A DNA stretch of 64,000 bases from Flavipsychrobacter sp. (GTDB lineage: Bacteria; Bacteroidota; Bacteroidia; Chitinophagales; Chitinophagaceae): contig JAWKLD010000001.1 of NCBI GenBank assembly GCA_041392855.1, positions 2,466,001-2,530,000 of the forward strand. The letters are read 5' to 3'. Shown one piece after another: positions 24,348 to 33,016 of the stretch; the stretch's first letter is position 1, and each line of letters starts with the position of its first letter. Both the position numbers and the translations under genes were made by a program. Below the pieces are notes generated by a model, which ran no database searches, had not been told where the DNA came from, and saw only the letters and a list, made by a program, of their open reading frames with translations.

Positions 24348-25313
24348 ATGAAATTTTCAAAATTACTTTCATTAAGTATAGCGCTATTCTTTGGCCTGAG
24401 CATGGCTAAGGCGCAAACACCTGTTGAACTACACATTACCCACAAGCTAAGTGGCTCACCATTTAGCTTCAATACCAATGCTAAAAACAATTTGGGCAAT
24501 GATTTTTTCATCACCCGTATTGAGTATTATGTATCTAAAATAAGCATCAAGCACGATGGTGGTATGGTAACAGACGTGCCTAACCATTATATATTGGCCA
24601 ATGGCGACCAGAACGTTACCAGTCAGCTAGGTTCGTTCAATATTACCAATGTAGAGGCCATCTCTTTTTACATTGGTGTAGATACGCCTATCAACCATGC
24701 CGATCCTTCTTTACAACCAAACGGTCATCCACTGGCACCTAAGTCGCCATCCATGCACTGGGGCTGGCAAGGTGGTTATCGCTTTATTGCGCTAGAGGGT
24801 AAGGCAGGTAGTAGCTTAGACCAAGTATTGGAGATACACTCTATAGGAGATGTTAACTTCCTTAAAACCACAGTACCAGTATCGGGCATTACTCAAAATG
24901 GTAAGATCATCATTGCCATCAATGCCGATTATACGCAAGGGTTGAAGAATATTAATATCTCATCGGGTCTATTATCGCATGCTGATAATATGGAAGCCGC
25001 TGCTTTGATACAAAACTTCAACCAGTCGGTTTTCTACCCTGGCCACCCGGTATCTGTAGCTACTACTGCTAAGGCAACTACTCAAGTAAATGTATATCCT
25101 AACCCATCCAACGGTTCGGTAAACCTAAGCTTCGGTAGTGATGAGGCTGCCACTATTGCGGTATACGATGTACAGGGTCGTCTTGTATTGTCTAAAGAGA
25201 AAGCAATGGGTCAGCGTAGCATGTCTATACAAATAGATCATGCAGGCCTATACTTCTTAAAGGCAACTGCTGAAGGCGCTAGCCCATTAGTACAAAAACT
25301 AGAAATACTATAG
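24348..25313 (+). CDS. MbnP-like copper-binding protein with T9SS type A tail
   Basis: The chosen ATG yields a 321-residue protein with a signal peptide (LFFGLSMAKAQ); an ATG 69 bp upstream adds a non-signal-like leader. The N-terminal about 225 residues match the MbnP family: VELHITHKLSGSPFSFNT, IGVDTPINHADPSLQPNGH and the signature SPSMHWGWQGGYRF, with Trp138 and Trp140. In characterised MbnP, a tryptophan is oxidised by a partner di-heme enzyme (MbnH) to help bind copper. The last about 70 residues (VYPNPSNGSVNLSFG) are a type A T9SS sorting domain. Two MauG/MbnH-like genes follow immediately. Copper acquisition at the cell surface is inferred. Confidence 0.82.
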   Translation: MKFSKLLSLSIALFFGLSMAKAQTPVELHITHKLSGSPFSFNTNAKNNLGNDFFITRIEYYVSKISIKHDGGMVTDVPNHYILANGDQNVTSQLGSFNITNVEAISFYIGVDTPINHADPSLQPNGHPLAPKSPSMHWGWQGGYRFIALEGKAGSSLDQVLEIHSIGDVNFLKTTVPVSGITQNGKIIIAINADYTQGLKNINISSGLLSHADNMEAAALIQNFNQSVFYPGHPVSVATTAKATTQVNVYPNPSNGSVNLSFGSDEAATIAVYDVQGRLVLSKEKAMGQRSMSIQIDHAGLYFLKATAEGASPLVQKLEIL

Positions 25314-25316
25314 GCA

Positions 25317-26339
25317 ATGACTATTAGGTACTCAACAGTAGCACTGCTACTGTTGGTGCTTCTGTTTAGCGCTGCATGCGAAAGGCAAGTGCCTCTGGTA
25401 ACAACAATTAAAGATGTCACCATAGCGCCAAAGGGTTTTCCTGAAATACCATTTCCTGAAGAGAACCCTTATAGCAAGGCAAAATGGGAATTAGGCAAAA
25501 AATTGTTTTACGACAAGGCACTCTCTGTAGATCATTCTATCAGTTGCGCCTCTTGCCATAAAGTAGCCAACGCCTTTAGCGACAACATTGCCAAAAGCTT
25601 TGGCGCAGGCAATGCAGCAGGCACCAGAAATGCACCAACACTAGCCAATGTGGCTTACCACCCTTACTATACAAGGGAGGGAGGGCTGCCCACATTGGAA
25701 ATGCAGATACTAGTACCTATACAAGAGCACAACGAGTTTAACTATAATATTATTGACATTGCCGAAAGGCTGAACCAAATACCTGAATATGTAGCGGAAA
25801 GCAAGGCTGTTTTCAACCGTGTGCCCGATGCCTATGTCATCACAAGGGCACTGGCCACTTTTGAGCGTACTATCGTGAGTGGCAACAGCCAATACGATCG
25901 ATACACTAATGGTAATGATAGGGCTATAACCGCTGCCGCCAAAAGAGGCATGACGCTTTTCTTCAGCGATAAGACCAATTGCAGCTCCTGCCACTCGGGG
26001 TTCAACTTTACTAGTTATGGCTTTGAAAATAATGGGTTATATAAAGACTATCCTGATAATGGCAGAGAGCGCCTTACAGGAAAAGTAGAAGACCGTGCTC
26101 GATTTAAAGTACCTACTTTAAGAAATATTGCCGTAACAGCTCCATATATGCACGATGGCTCTATAGCTACGCTAGAGGCTGTAGTGCAGCACTACAATAG
26201 TGGAGGAGTTGTACATCCTAATAAAAACACCATCATCCGTCCGTTGGGGCTGACCAAAGAAGAGCAAGCTGACCTAGTGGCTTTTCTACGATCGCTCACC
26301 GATGATGAGTTTATTACAAACCAAAGCTTTCAAGAATGA
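25317..26339 (+). CDS. MauG/MbnH-like di-heme cytochrome c peroxidase 1 (lipoprotein)
   Basis: A 340-residue protein with a lipoprotein signal (LFSAAC, Cys21) and two c-type heme sites: C77-x-x-C80-H81 (SCASCHKVANAFSD) and CSSCH near residue 222. Downstream RNIAVTAPYMHDGSIATLEA is characteristic of the CcpA/MauG fold. It starts 3 bp after the MbnP-like gene and overlaps the next gene by 4 bp (ATGA), so translation is likely coupled. It is either a hydrogen peroxide-reducing peroxidase or, given the context, an MbnH-type oxidase acting on the MbnP-like protein. Confidence 0.88.
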   Translation: MTIRYSTVALLLLVLLFSAACERQVPLVTTIKDVTIAPKGFPEIPFPEENPYSKAKWELGKKLFYDKALSVDHSISCASCHKVANAFSDNIAKSFGAGNAAGTRNAPTLANVAYHPYYTREGGLPTLEMQILVPIQEHNEFNYNIIDIAERLNQIPEYVAESKAVFNRVPDAYVITRALATFERTIVSGNSQYDRYTNGNDRAITAAAKRGMTLFFSDKTNCSSCHSGFNFTSYGFENNGLYKDYPDNGRERLTGKVEDRARFKVPTLRNIAVTAPYMHDGSIATLEAVVQHYNSGGVVHPNKNTIIRPLGLTKEEQADLVAFLRSLTDDEFITNQSFQE

Positions 26340-27427
26340 AAAAATATATAATAATCAGCAGCTCGGCGTTATTACTATTAGCACTAAGCTATTGCCGAAA
26401 AGATCCGAACACTAATACGAATAATACGCCACAGTATGATGCTACGGTGTACGATTTTCAGAAAGGGCCTTTTCCTGAACCCAACTTTAATGGTAATACT
26501 CCTACTAAAGAGGGGGTAGCATTGGGTAGAATGCTCTTTCATGAAAAGATGCTATCGAAAGATGGTAGCCAGTCTTGCGCCAGCTGCCACCTACAAACAC
26601 ATGGCTTTTCTGACTCAGCCACATTTTCAATTGGTGTAGAAGGTAAGAGAGGCGGCCGTCAGGCTATGGCCATTTTCAATACGGCATGGCATACCAATGA
26701 GTTCTTTTGGGATGGGCGTGCTCACTTCTTGCGTCACCAGTCTCTGATGCCGATACAAGACCCATTGGAAATGAATGAGACATTGGAAAATGTTATTAAT
26801 AAATTAACTGCCAGCCAAACCTACCGCGACCAGTTCTTAAGAGCCTTTGGTAGTAACGAGATCACCAAAGAGCGTATGTCTCTGGCTATGGAACAATTTA
26901 TGAATACCATTGTATCCAACCAATCTAAATACGATAAATACAAAGCAGGCACCGCTACCCTTACTGCAAGTGAGGAGCGTGGCAGACAGCTATTCTTCCA
27001 AGAATACAATGAGTTTCTACCGGCACAATCAGGGGCAGACTGCGCGCACTGTCATAGCGGGTTCAACTTCTCTAATAACTTATATATGAACAATGGCTTG
27101 GACCCTGCCGGACAACAATCGGATATTGGTAGAGAAAAAGTAACCAAAGACGCTAAAGACCGTGCAAAGTTTAAAGTGACCTCACTGCGTAATATTGCGC
27201 TTACTGCTCCATATATGCACGATGGCAGGTTCAAAACTTTGGAAGAAGTGGTAGATCATTATAATAATGGTATCAAAAAATCGCCTACACTTGACCTAGC
27301 TCTGGACGCAACTACCAACACAGGGTTAAGATTAACAGCGCAAGACAAGGCAGACCTTGTAGCCTTCTTAAAAACTTTAACGGATGAAACCTTAGCTAAA
27401 GATGAGCGTTTCACAAGTCCGTTTTAA
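26336..27427 (+). CDS. MauG/MbnH-like di-heme cytochrome c peroxidase 2 (lipoprotein)
   Basis: A 363-residue paralogue of the preceding protein. It has a likely lipoprotein signal (LLLLALSYC, Cys20, with an unusual Tyr at -1), C81-x-x-C84-H85 (SCASCHLQTHGFSD) and a second CAHCH near residue 236. FKVTSLRNIALTAPYMHDGR is again typical. Two distinct di-heme enzymes in tandem may divide the work between two substrates or two oxidation steps. It ends the apparent MbnP operon. Sequence divergence between the two is considerable, so this is not a recent duplication. Confidence 0.87.
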   Translation: MKKYIIISSSALLLLALSYCRKDPNTNTNNTPQYDATVYDFQKGPFPEPNFNGNTPTKEGVALGRMLFHEKMLSKDGSQSCASCHLQTHGFSDSATFSIGVEGKRGGRQAMAIFNTAWHTNEFFWDGRAHFLRHQSLMPIQDPLEMNETLENVINKLTASQTYRDQFLRAFGSNEITKERMSLAMEQFMNTIVSNQSKYDKYKAGTATLTASEERGRQLFFQEYNEFLPAQSGADCAHCHSGFNFSNNLYMNNGLDPAGQQSDIGREKVTKDAKDRAKFKVTSLRNIALTAPYMHDGRFKTLEEVVDHYNNGIKKSPTLDLALDATTNTGLRLTAQDKADLVAFLKTLTDETLAKDERFTSPF

Positions 27428-27472
27428 ATGAAAAGACTACGCTTTTATAACAAATAGCATTAAAAAATGACC

Positions 27473-27480
27473 TAACTTTG
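27473..27480 (+). promoter_or_regulatory. -7 promoter box upstream of structured RNA
   Basis: TAACTTTG matches TAnnTTTG. It lies 46 bp after the peroxidase 2 stop and would start transcription near 27487. No clear -33 TTTG was found. Confidence 0.45.
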
Positions 27481-27486
27481 CAACAT

Positions 27487-27599
27487 AACGTTATATAAAA
27501 CGCTACAAAACAGATTAACCCTCTGTTTTTCATAAGCATGTAGTGACAATATAGTGTTGTCGTTTACCTATGGAGGTGCTATCTAGCACCTCTTTTTTT
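27487..27599 (+). ncRNA. Candidate small structured RNA or attenuated leader
   Basis: About 113 nt between a TAnnTTTG box and a strong terminator. It contains no significant reading frame. Three successive hairpins can be drawn: aacaga/tctgtt (27509-27527, 7-nt loop), gacaa/ttgtc (27545-27561) and the terminator stem (27573-27592). It could be an independent sRNA or the attenuated leader of the ribosomal operon beginning 200 bp downstream. No Rfam family was recognised by eye. Confidence 0.45.
27573..27599 (+). terminator. Strong intrinsic terminator
   Basis: Perfect 9-bp stem gaggtgcta/tagcacctc with a 2-nt turn (closing to a 4-nt loop in practice) followed by seven T. It ends either the peroxidase operon or the short transcript started at the box just upstream. 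Confidence 0.88.
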
Positions 27600-27693
27600 A
27601 TTGCTTTTTACGTAAGGTTTAAAAAATATTTGCGAAAATTTTACTGATAATCAATTAGTTACAGAAGTAGGGTAAAAAATCCTAACATTTTTC

Positions 27694-27724
27694 TTGTTAC
27701 AATCGTGGTGTAAACCTACCTTTG
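27694..27724 (+). promoter_or_regulatory. Promoter of the rplM-rpsI-rpsB operon
   Basis: -7 box TACCTTTG at 27717-27724 with a TTG (-33-like) at 27694-27696 and a 20-bp spacer, close to the Bacteroidota housekeeping sigma consensus. Transcription would start near 27731, giving a leader of about 75 nt before rplM. Confidence 0.65.
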
Positions 27725-27745
27725 CAGTCCTCAAAAGATTTTGGG

Positions 27746-27779
27746 GGCTTGTACAGTTGTATTGCAGTACTGGCAAGCC
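27746..27779 (+). promoter_or_regulatory. rplM leader hairpin (possible uL13 autoregulation site)
   Basis: Within the untranslated leader, ggcttg (27746-27751) pairs with caagcc (27774-27779), and tac/gta pair inside it, leaving an internal bulge. It lies 26 nt upstream of the rplM start. uL13-type leaders are known in several phyla, and a Bacteroidia form has, as I recall, been proposed. Assignment here is by position and structure only. Confidence 0.4.
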
Positions 27780-27805
27780 ATAAAGAGAAAATACTAATAT
27801 TAACA

Positions 27806-28249
27806 ATGAGACATCTAAGTTTTAAAACGCAATCTGCTAACGAAACGATAGTAAAGCGTGATTGGTATGTAGTTGATGCTACTGACCAACCTGTAGGCCG
27901 CATGTGTACTAGGATAGCTTCAGTGCTACGTGGTAAAAATAAAGCTTACTACACTCCTCACTTTGACTGTGGCGATTATGTGATCGTATTAAACAGCAGC
28001 AAAGTAAAATTTACTGGTAACAAGCTAGACCAAAAAGAGTATCAAACTTTCAGTGGCTACCCTGGTGGTCAGAAAGGTGAAACAGCTAGAAACCTTCTAA
28101 GCCGCCGTCCTAACGTTGTTGTAGAGCGTGCAGTAAAAGGTATGCTACCTAAGAATCGTCTTGGACGTGCTATGTACAAGAAATTATTCGTGTACGACGG
28201 AGCTGAGCATCCGCACAAAGCACAACAACCAAAGGAACTTAAGTTTTAA
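27806..28249 (+). CDS. rplM: 50S ribosomal protein L13 (uL13)
   Basis: A 147-residue protein with core motifs DWYVVDATDQPVGRMCTRIA, VIVLNSSKVKFTGNKLDQK and RAVKGMLPKNRLGRAMYKKL. Its length is normal. The chosen ATG follows the leader; a longer in-frame reading back to 27722 would translate the leader hairpin and is not homologous. rpsI follows after 28 bp, the conserved rplM-rpsI pair. Confidence 0.97.
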   Translation: MRHLSFKTQSANETIVKRDWYVVDATDQPVGRMCTRIASVLRGKNKAYYTPHFDCGDYVIVLNSSKVKFTGNKLDQKEYQTFSGYPGGQKGETARNLLSRRPNVVVERAVKGMLPKNRLGRAMYKKLFVYDGAEHPHKAQQPKELKF

Positions 28250-28277
28250 TTAAACCGTAAAATTCATCCTCAATATA

Positions 28278-28667
28278 ATGGAGAAGCAAATAAATGCCGT
28301 AGGTCGCCGTAAACAAGCCGTTGCTCGTGTATACTTGAGCAAAGGTACTGGCAACATCACGGTTAACGACAAAGAATACAAGGAGTACTTCCAACTGATG
28401 TATTTGCAAAATCAGGTAGAACTTCCGCTTAAAGCTCTTGAAGCTACTGATAGCTTTGATATCGTTATCAATGTTACAGGTGGTGGCCCTAAAGGTCAGG
28501 CAGAAGCTATTAAGCTTGGTATTGCACGTGTACTTTGTGAAGTAAATGCAGAAAACCGCCCAACGTTGAAACATGCTGGGTTATTGACTCGTGACCCTCG
28601 TTCTGTAGAGCGTAAGAAATTCGGTAAGCGTAAGGCACGCCGTAGCTTCCAGTTCTCTAAACGTTAA
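28278..28667 (+). CDS. rpsI: 30S ribosomal protein S9 (uS9)
   Basis: A 129-residue protein. NAVGRRKQAVARVYL at the N-terminus, VTGGGPKGQAEAIKLGIAR in the middle and the basic tail RKKFGKRKARRSFQFSKR are all diagnostic; the terminal Lys/Arg reaches the ribosomal P site. It is in an operon with rplM and rpsB. Confidence 0.97.
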   Translation: MEKQINAVGRRKQAVARVYLSKGTGNITVNDKEYKEYFQLMYLQNQVELPLKALEATDSFDIVINVTGGGPKGQAEAIKLGIARVLCEVNAENRPTLKHAGLLTRDPRSVERKKFGKRKARRSFQFSKR

Positions 28668-28712
28668 TCGCTGGTTGTATTCTTTATTGTTTAACTGTCA
28701 AGAAATTATAAA

Positions 28713-29570
28713 ATGGAAGATAATAAAAGCCTACATCAGCAACTATTAGAAGCTGGTGTTCATTTCGGTCACTTAAAGAAAAAGTGGAATCCAAAGATGT
28801 TACCATACATCTTTACCGAGAAAAATGGTATCCACCTTATCGATTTGAACAAAACTATCGAAGGGTTGGAAGAAGCTGCTGCTGCAATGAAATCTATCGC
28901 TAAAAGCGGTAAGAAGATCATGTTCGTTGCTACTAAGAAGCAAGCTAAAGAGATCGTTTCTGAAAGCGCAGAGAAAGTAAACATGCCTCACGTTACTGAG
29001 CGTTGGTTAGGTGGTATGTTGACTAACTTCAGCACTATCCGTAAGAGCGTGAAGAAGATGCAGAGCATTGAAAAAATGCTTGAAGATGGTAGCCTAGAGA
29101 GCGTTACTAAGAAAGAGCGTCTTACACTTACACGTAATAAAGATAAAATGCAGAAAGTACTAGGTGGTATCTCTCAAATGGGACGTACTCCTGCTGCATT
29201 ATTCATCTGCGATATCTCTCACGAGCATATTGCACTAGCAGAAGCTAAACGTTTGAACATTCCTACGTTTGCAATGGTAGATACTAATAGCGACCCTACA
29301 AAAGTAGATTTCGCTATCCCTGCAAACGATGATGCTACTAAGTCTATTGCTATCATTACGCAATACCTTACAGCAGCTATCATGGAAGGTTTAGAAGAGC
29401 GTGCTCAAAATAAAGATGCTGAAGCTGAAGAAGCTGAAGAAGTAGAAACAAGAGAGCGTGGCGTGAACATCAACGATGATGATGATGATGTGAAGAAAGA
29501 GAAAAAACGCCGTCCGAAGCAAGGCGCGGGACGCCCTAAGGCAAGCGGAGCTTCTAAAACAGCTAAGTAA
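28713..29570 (+). CDS. rpsB: 30S ribosomal protein S2 (uS2) with charged C-terminal extension
   Basis: A 285-residue protein. Residues 1-230 are a standard uS2 (LLEAGVHFGHLKKKWNPKM, TERWLGGMLTNF, DTNSDPTKVDFAIPANDDA). It continues about 45 residues past the usual end, with an acidic stretch (EAEEAEEVETRE, DDDDD) followed by a Lys/Arg/Pro-rich, probably disordered tail. In Bacteroidota, uS2 helps sequester the anti-Shine-Dalgarno region, so the tail is of some interest. tsf follows after 110 bp. Confidence 0.96.
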   Translation: MEDNKSLHQQLLEAGVHFGHLKKKWNPKMLPYIFTEKNGIHLIDLNKTIEGLEEAAAAMKSIAKSGKKIMFVATKKQAKEIVSESAEKVNMPHVTERWLGGMLTNFSTIRKSVKKMQSIEKMLEDGSLESVTKKERLTLTRNKDKMQKVLGGISQMGRTPAALFICDISHEHIALAEAKRLNIPTFAMVDTNSDPTKVDFAIPANDDATKSIAIITQYLTAAIMEGLEERAQNKDAEAEEAEEVETRERGVNINDDDDDVKKEKKRRPKQGAGRPKASGASKTAK

Positions 29571-29595
29571 GTCTTAATATAAATTATAATATAGC

Positions 29596-29623
29596 CTTAA
29601 AGCCCCATGTTTGGGGCTTTAAG
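29596..29623. other. Stable hairpin between rpsB and tsf without U-tract
   Basis: A 12-bp stem from cttaaagcccca pairing with tggggctttaag around a 4-nt loop. No T-run follows on the plus strand, so it is not a classical intrinsic terminator. It may be a processing or partial-attenuation element tuning tsf relative to rpsB. Confidence 0.55.
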
Positions 29624-29680
29624 CATGAATATCGAATTTCGTACAAGATTTTAATAAAAACTTTTTAAAGCATTTAAACA

Positions 29681-30520
29681 ATGAGTGTTACTATATCTGC
29701 AGCAGATGTAAATAAGCTTCGTAAGCAAACAGGTGCTGGAATGATGGACTGTCGTAAGGCATTAATCGAAACTGATGGCGATTTTGAAAAAGCTATCGAT
29801 TTTCTTCGTAAAAGCGGACAGAAAGTAGCTGCAAAACGTAGCGATAGAGAAGCGAACGAAGGTGTTGTGATCGCTAAAGCTAATGCTGACAATACTTTTG
29901 GTGTTATCATCAACCTTAGCTCTGAGACTGACTTCGTAGCTAAAAATGAAGAGTTTATTGCTTTTGCTCAATCAGTAGCAGACCTTGCTATTGATACTAA
30001 AGCAGCTACTATTGATGAGCTTAAAGCAGCTAAAATGGGTGATATTACTCTAGCGGACAAGCTTCTTGAGGTAGTAGGTAAAATAGGTGAGAAAATAGAT
30101 ATCGTAAGATATGAGCATGTAACTAGCGAGTCTGTTGCTGCATATATCCACGCAGGATACCGTATCGGTGTATTAGTAGCTATGAACCAAGCTGCTAACG
30201 ACGATATCATTGGTGCAGGTAAAGACGCTGCTATGCAAATAGCTGCAATGAACCCACTAGGTGTTGACGAAAACAGCATACCTCAAGAAACTATTGAGCG
30301 CGAGCGTGCAATAGCTGTTGACCAGATCAAAGCAGAAGGTAAACCTGCTGATATGGCAGAGAAGATCGCTGTTGGTAAGTTGAACAAGTTCTTCAAAGAG
30401 AACACACTTCTTCCTCAACCTTTCGTAAAAGATAATAGCATTACAGTAGGTAAGCATCTTGATGCTGTATCTTCTGGCCTTACAGTTACTAGCTTCGTAC
30501 GCGTAGCAGTAGCAGGATAA
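29681..30520 (+). CDS. tsf: Translation elongation factor Ts
   Basis: A 279-residue nucleotide exchange factor for EF-Tu. The N-terminal UBA-like TS-N domain has VNKLRKQTGAGMMDCRKALI, and the core carries SSETDFVAKNEEF, the conserved EF-Tu contact (TDFV). Its length matches other Bacteroidota EF-Ts. It is downstream of rpsB as in most bacteria, separated by a hairpin and closed by a terminator. Confidence 0.97.
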   Translation: MSVTISAADVNKLRKQTGAGMMDCRKALIETDGDFEKAIDFLRKSGQKVAAKRSDREANEGVVIAKANADNTFGVIINLSSETDFVAKNEEFIAFAQSVADLAIDTKAATIDELKAAKMGDITLADKLLEVVGKIGEKIDIVRYEHVTSESVAAYIHAGYRIGVLVAMNQAANDDIIGAGKDAAMQIAAMNPLGVDENSIPQETIERERAIAVDQIKAEGKPADMAEKIAVGKLNKFFKENTLLPQPFVKDNSITVGKHLDAVSSGLTVTSFVRVAVAG

Positions 30521-30540
30521 TATTCAGTAAGTACAATAAC

Positions 30541-30572
30541 AAAGCCGTGGATACATTTTCACGGCTTTTTTT
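30541..30572 (+). terminator. Intrinsic terminator after tsf
   Basis: Stem aaagccgtg/cacggcttt (9 bp) with a 10-nt loop and a run of T, 20 bp after the tsf stop. Confidence 0.9.
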
Positions 30573-30787
30573 ATACGAATAAATACGTATTTAAAATACC
30601 TGAAATAAGGTATTCTTGCAGCAAAATCACACTGTACTTTTACACCATTATTAATCAATATTTAAAGTTGAAACATATTATATTCTTTCATTAATTAGAA
30701 AGATTTATTTGTTTTGCATTAAGATTATAGCAAACTGAAGTAATACGCTATTACCATTTATTACTTTTTTGTTGTTAAACATACTTT

Positions 30788-32995
30788 ATGAAAAAAATAT
30801 CTTTACTCCTTTGTCTTGTAGCCTTGCTGTCTTTTGGTGCATCAGCACAGCGCTACATTGGTATTTCCACAAGTAACTGGAGCGGTACCAATAGCTTGTA
30901 CCTTAACCCTGCCAATGCAGCAGATAGTAGGCACAAGTTCACGATCGATCTATTTTCTCTTAATGTAGGTCTGGATAATAACCTAGCTAAGATCAATACT
31001 TCCGAGGCTATAAAGTATATCAACGACCCGAATAATAATGATATATCAAAGGCATATACTTTTGGTAATAATGATAAGTTCAGCCTTATGGCTCCTTATG
31101 CCGAGATACGTGGCCCTGGTGCTATGGTAAGCATAGGTAGAAAACACGGACTTGCGTTAACCACTCGTGTGCGTGCCTTCAATCAGTTTCACGACTTCAA
31201 CAAAAACCTATATCGTACTATAGTAGACCAAGACTTTAGAAACTCTGCTAGTAGTAATTATGTAGTTAACTCAGGTAATTCTTTTAACTACACTACTCAT
31301 GCGTGGACTGAAATAGGTCTTACCTATGGTGGTGTGCTATATGACGGTGGTAAGCACTTTGTAAAGGGTGGTCTTACAGTACGCTACCTTATGGGTGCGG
31401 GCTATGTAAGTCTTACCAGTGCTAATATCAATGCCGTTTCTTATGGTGCTCAAGACTCTGTTGTGGTTACTAATAGTAATATGAAATTTGGTACTACTAT
31501 AGCTAACGGAGAGTTTGGTACTAATGTAAACGATTATCTATTTGGCTCAGCTGGTAAGGGCGTAGGTGGCGACTTTGGTTTTGTATATGAGTGGAGACCA
31601 AATCATGCTAAGTATAGATACGATATGGACGGCGATACCAACATTGTTAACGATGCCGTTAATAAATACAAATTACGTTTCTCGGTAGCAGTTACTGACT
31701 TTGGTGTTATCACCTACGAGGGTAAGAACAACTTTGACTTGAACATCACAGGTAATGGATATATAAAAGGTGCTACGCTTGCTGATAGCATCGGTAGCTA
31801 CAATAGCTTGAGAAACTATGCTAAGAGCCACGGCTTTGGAGTAGATAGCAGCACTGGTCAAAGATCTACAAACGTTGTATTGCCAACTGCATTAGTAACC
31901 AATGTAGACTACCACGCAGTAAAGAACCTATACATTAATGCTATGTTCATTGCCAATGTAGCAAACCGTAATGTACATGGTAATACGATCTATAGTCAAT
32001 TAACTGTTACTCCTCGTTGGGACACTCGTGTGTTCAGTGTAGGTGTACCGATTACTTACAATTTCTTAGCTAAGAATGTAAGAGCTGGTCTTGGAGCACG
32101 TGTAGGAGGTTTCTTTGTAGGTAGTGATGATATTGCCGGCTTGTTCAGCAATAGCACAAACGGTTTTAACTTCTACTTCGGAGCTTCTATTCCTTTCAAC
32201 AAAAAGAAACCAAAAGATACTGACGGAGACCTAGTATCGAACAAGAAAGATAAGTGTAAGAAAGAAAAAGGTACTTGGGAGCTAAGAGGTTGCCCTATAC
32301 CAGACCAAGATGGTGATGGCATATTAGACTCTGTTGACAAATGTCCTCAAGTTCCAGGTGTTGCTTCTGCTGATGGTTGCCCTGATGCTGATGGTGATGG
32401 TATTGCTGATGGCGAAGATCGTTGCCCTGAAAAAGCAGGACCAGAAGAATATCAAGGTTGCCCTGATACAGACAGCGATGGTATAGTGGATATTGAAGAT
32501 GCTTGTCCTACAGTACCAGGTTTAGCGCAATATGGCGGATGCCCTGATAGCGATGGTGATGGTATTATAGATGGTGAAGATAGATGTCCGGAAGTTGCAG
32601 GACCTGCTTCAAACCAAGGGTGCCCAGAGATAACTGTTGAAGAGAAGAAAACTTTAGAGTTTGCAGCAACTGCTATCGAGTTTGACCTAGGCAAAGCTTC
32701 TATCAGAAAAGGTTCTCATGAACTACTTGATAAGATAGTTGAGATATTGAACAACCATCCTGAATATGACATGACCATTGATGGCCATACTGATGCTTCG
32801 GGTAGTGATGCTGTTAACTTAAAGCTATCTAAAGAAAGAGCTAATGCTGTGAAAGCTTACTTTGAATCTAAAGGTATCGCTTCTAGCAGACTAAAAGCTG
32901 AAGGTTATGGAGAGTCTCAACCTGTAGCTGATAATAAAACACGTGCAGGCCGTGCTAAAAACCGCCGTGTAGTAATGGATATGAAATTGAGATAA
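30788..32995 (+). CDS. OmpA-family outer-membrane protein with TSP type 3 repeats
   Basis: A 735-residue protein. A signal peptide (FGASAQ) is followed by about 450 residues of DUF5723-like beta-barrel sequence (LYLNPANAADSRHKF). Four to five calcium-binding thrombospondin type 3 repeats lie at about 474-615 (DQDGDGILDSVDKCP, DADGDGIADGEDRCP). The C-terminal OmpA domain (about 622-735) has IEFDLGKASIRKGS, the peptidoglycan-binding TIDGHTDASGSD and the NLKLSKERANAVK helix. It should bridge the outer membrane and the cell wall. It is monocistronic, bounded by terminators on both sides. Confidence 0.93.
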   Translation: MKKISLLLCLVALLSFGASAQRYIGISTSNWSGTNSLYLNPANAADSRHKFTIDLFSLNVGLDNNLAKINTSEAIKYINDPNNNDISKAYTFGNNDKFSLMAPYAEIRGPGAMVSIGRKHGLALTTRVRAFNQFHDFNKNLYRTIVDQDFRNSASSNYVVNSGNSFNYTTHAWTEIGLTYGGVLYDGGKHFVKGGLTVRYLMGAGYVSLTSANINAVSYGAQDSVVVTNSNMKFGTTIANGEFGTNVNDYLFGSAGKGVGGDFGFVYEWRPNHAKYRYDMDGDTNIVNDAVNKYKLRFSVAVTDFGVITYEGKNNFDLNITGNGYIKGATLADSIGSYNSLRNYAKSHGFGVDSSTGQRSTNVVLPTALVTNVDYHAVKNLYINAMFIANVANRNVHGNTIYSQLTVTPRWDTRVFSVGVPITYNFLAKNVRAGLGARVGGFFVGSDDIAGLFSNSTNGFNFYFGASIPFNKKKPKDTDGDLVSNKKDKCKKEKGTWELRGCPIPDQDGDGILDSVDKCPQVPGVASADGCPDADGDGIADGEDRCPEKAGPEEYQGCPDTDSDGIVDIEDACPTVPGLAQYGGCPDSDGDGIIDGEDRCPEVAGPASNQGCPEITVEEKKTLEFAATAIEFDLGKASIRKGSHELLDKIVEILNNHPEYDMTIDGHTDASGSDAVNLKLSKERANAVKAYFESKGIASSRLKAEGYGESQPVADNKTRAGRAKNRRVVMDMKLR

Positions 32996-33016
32996 TCGCC
33001 ATTCTCATTCCAAATA

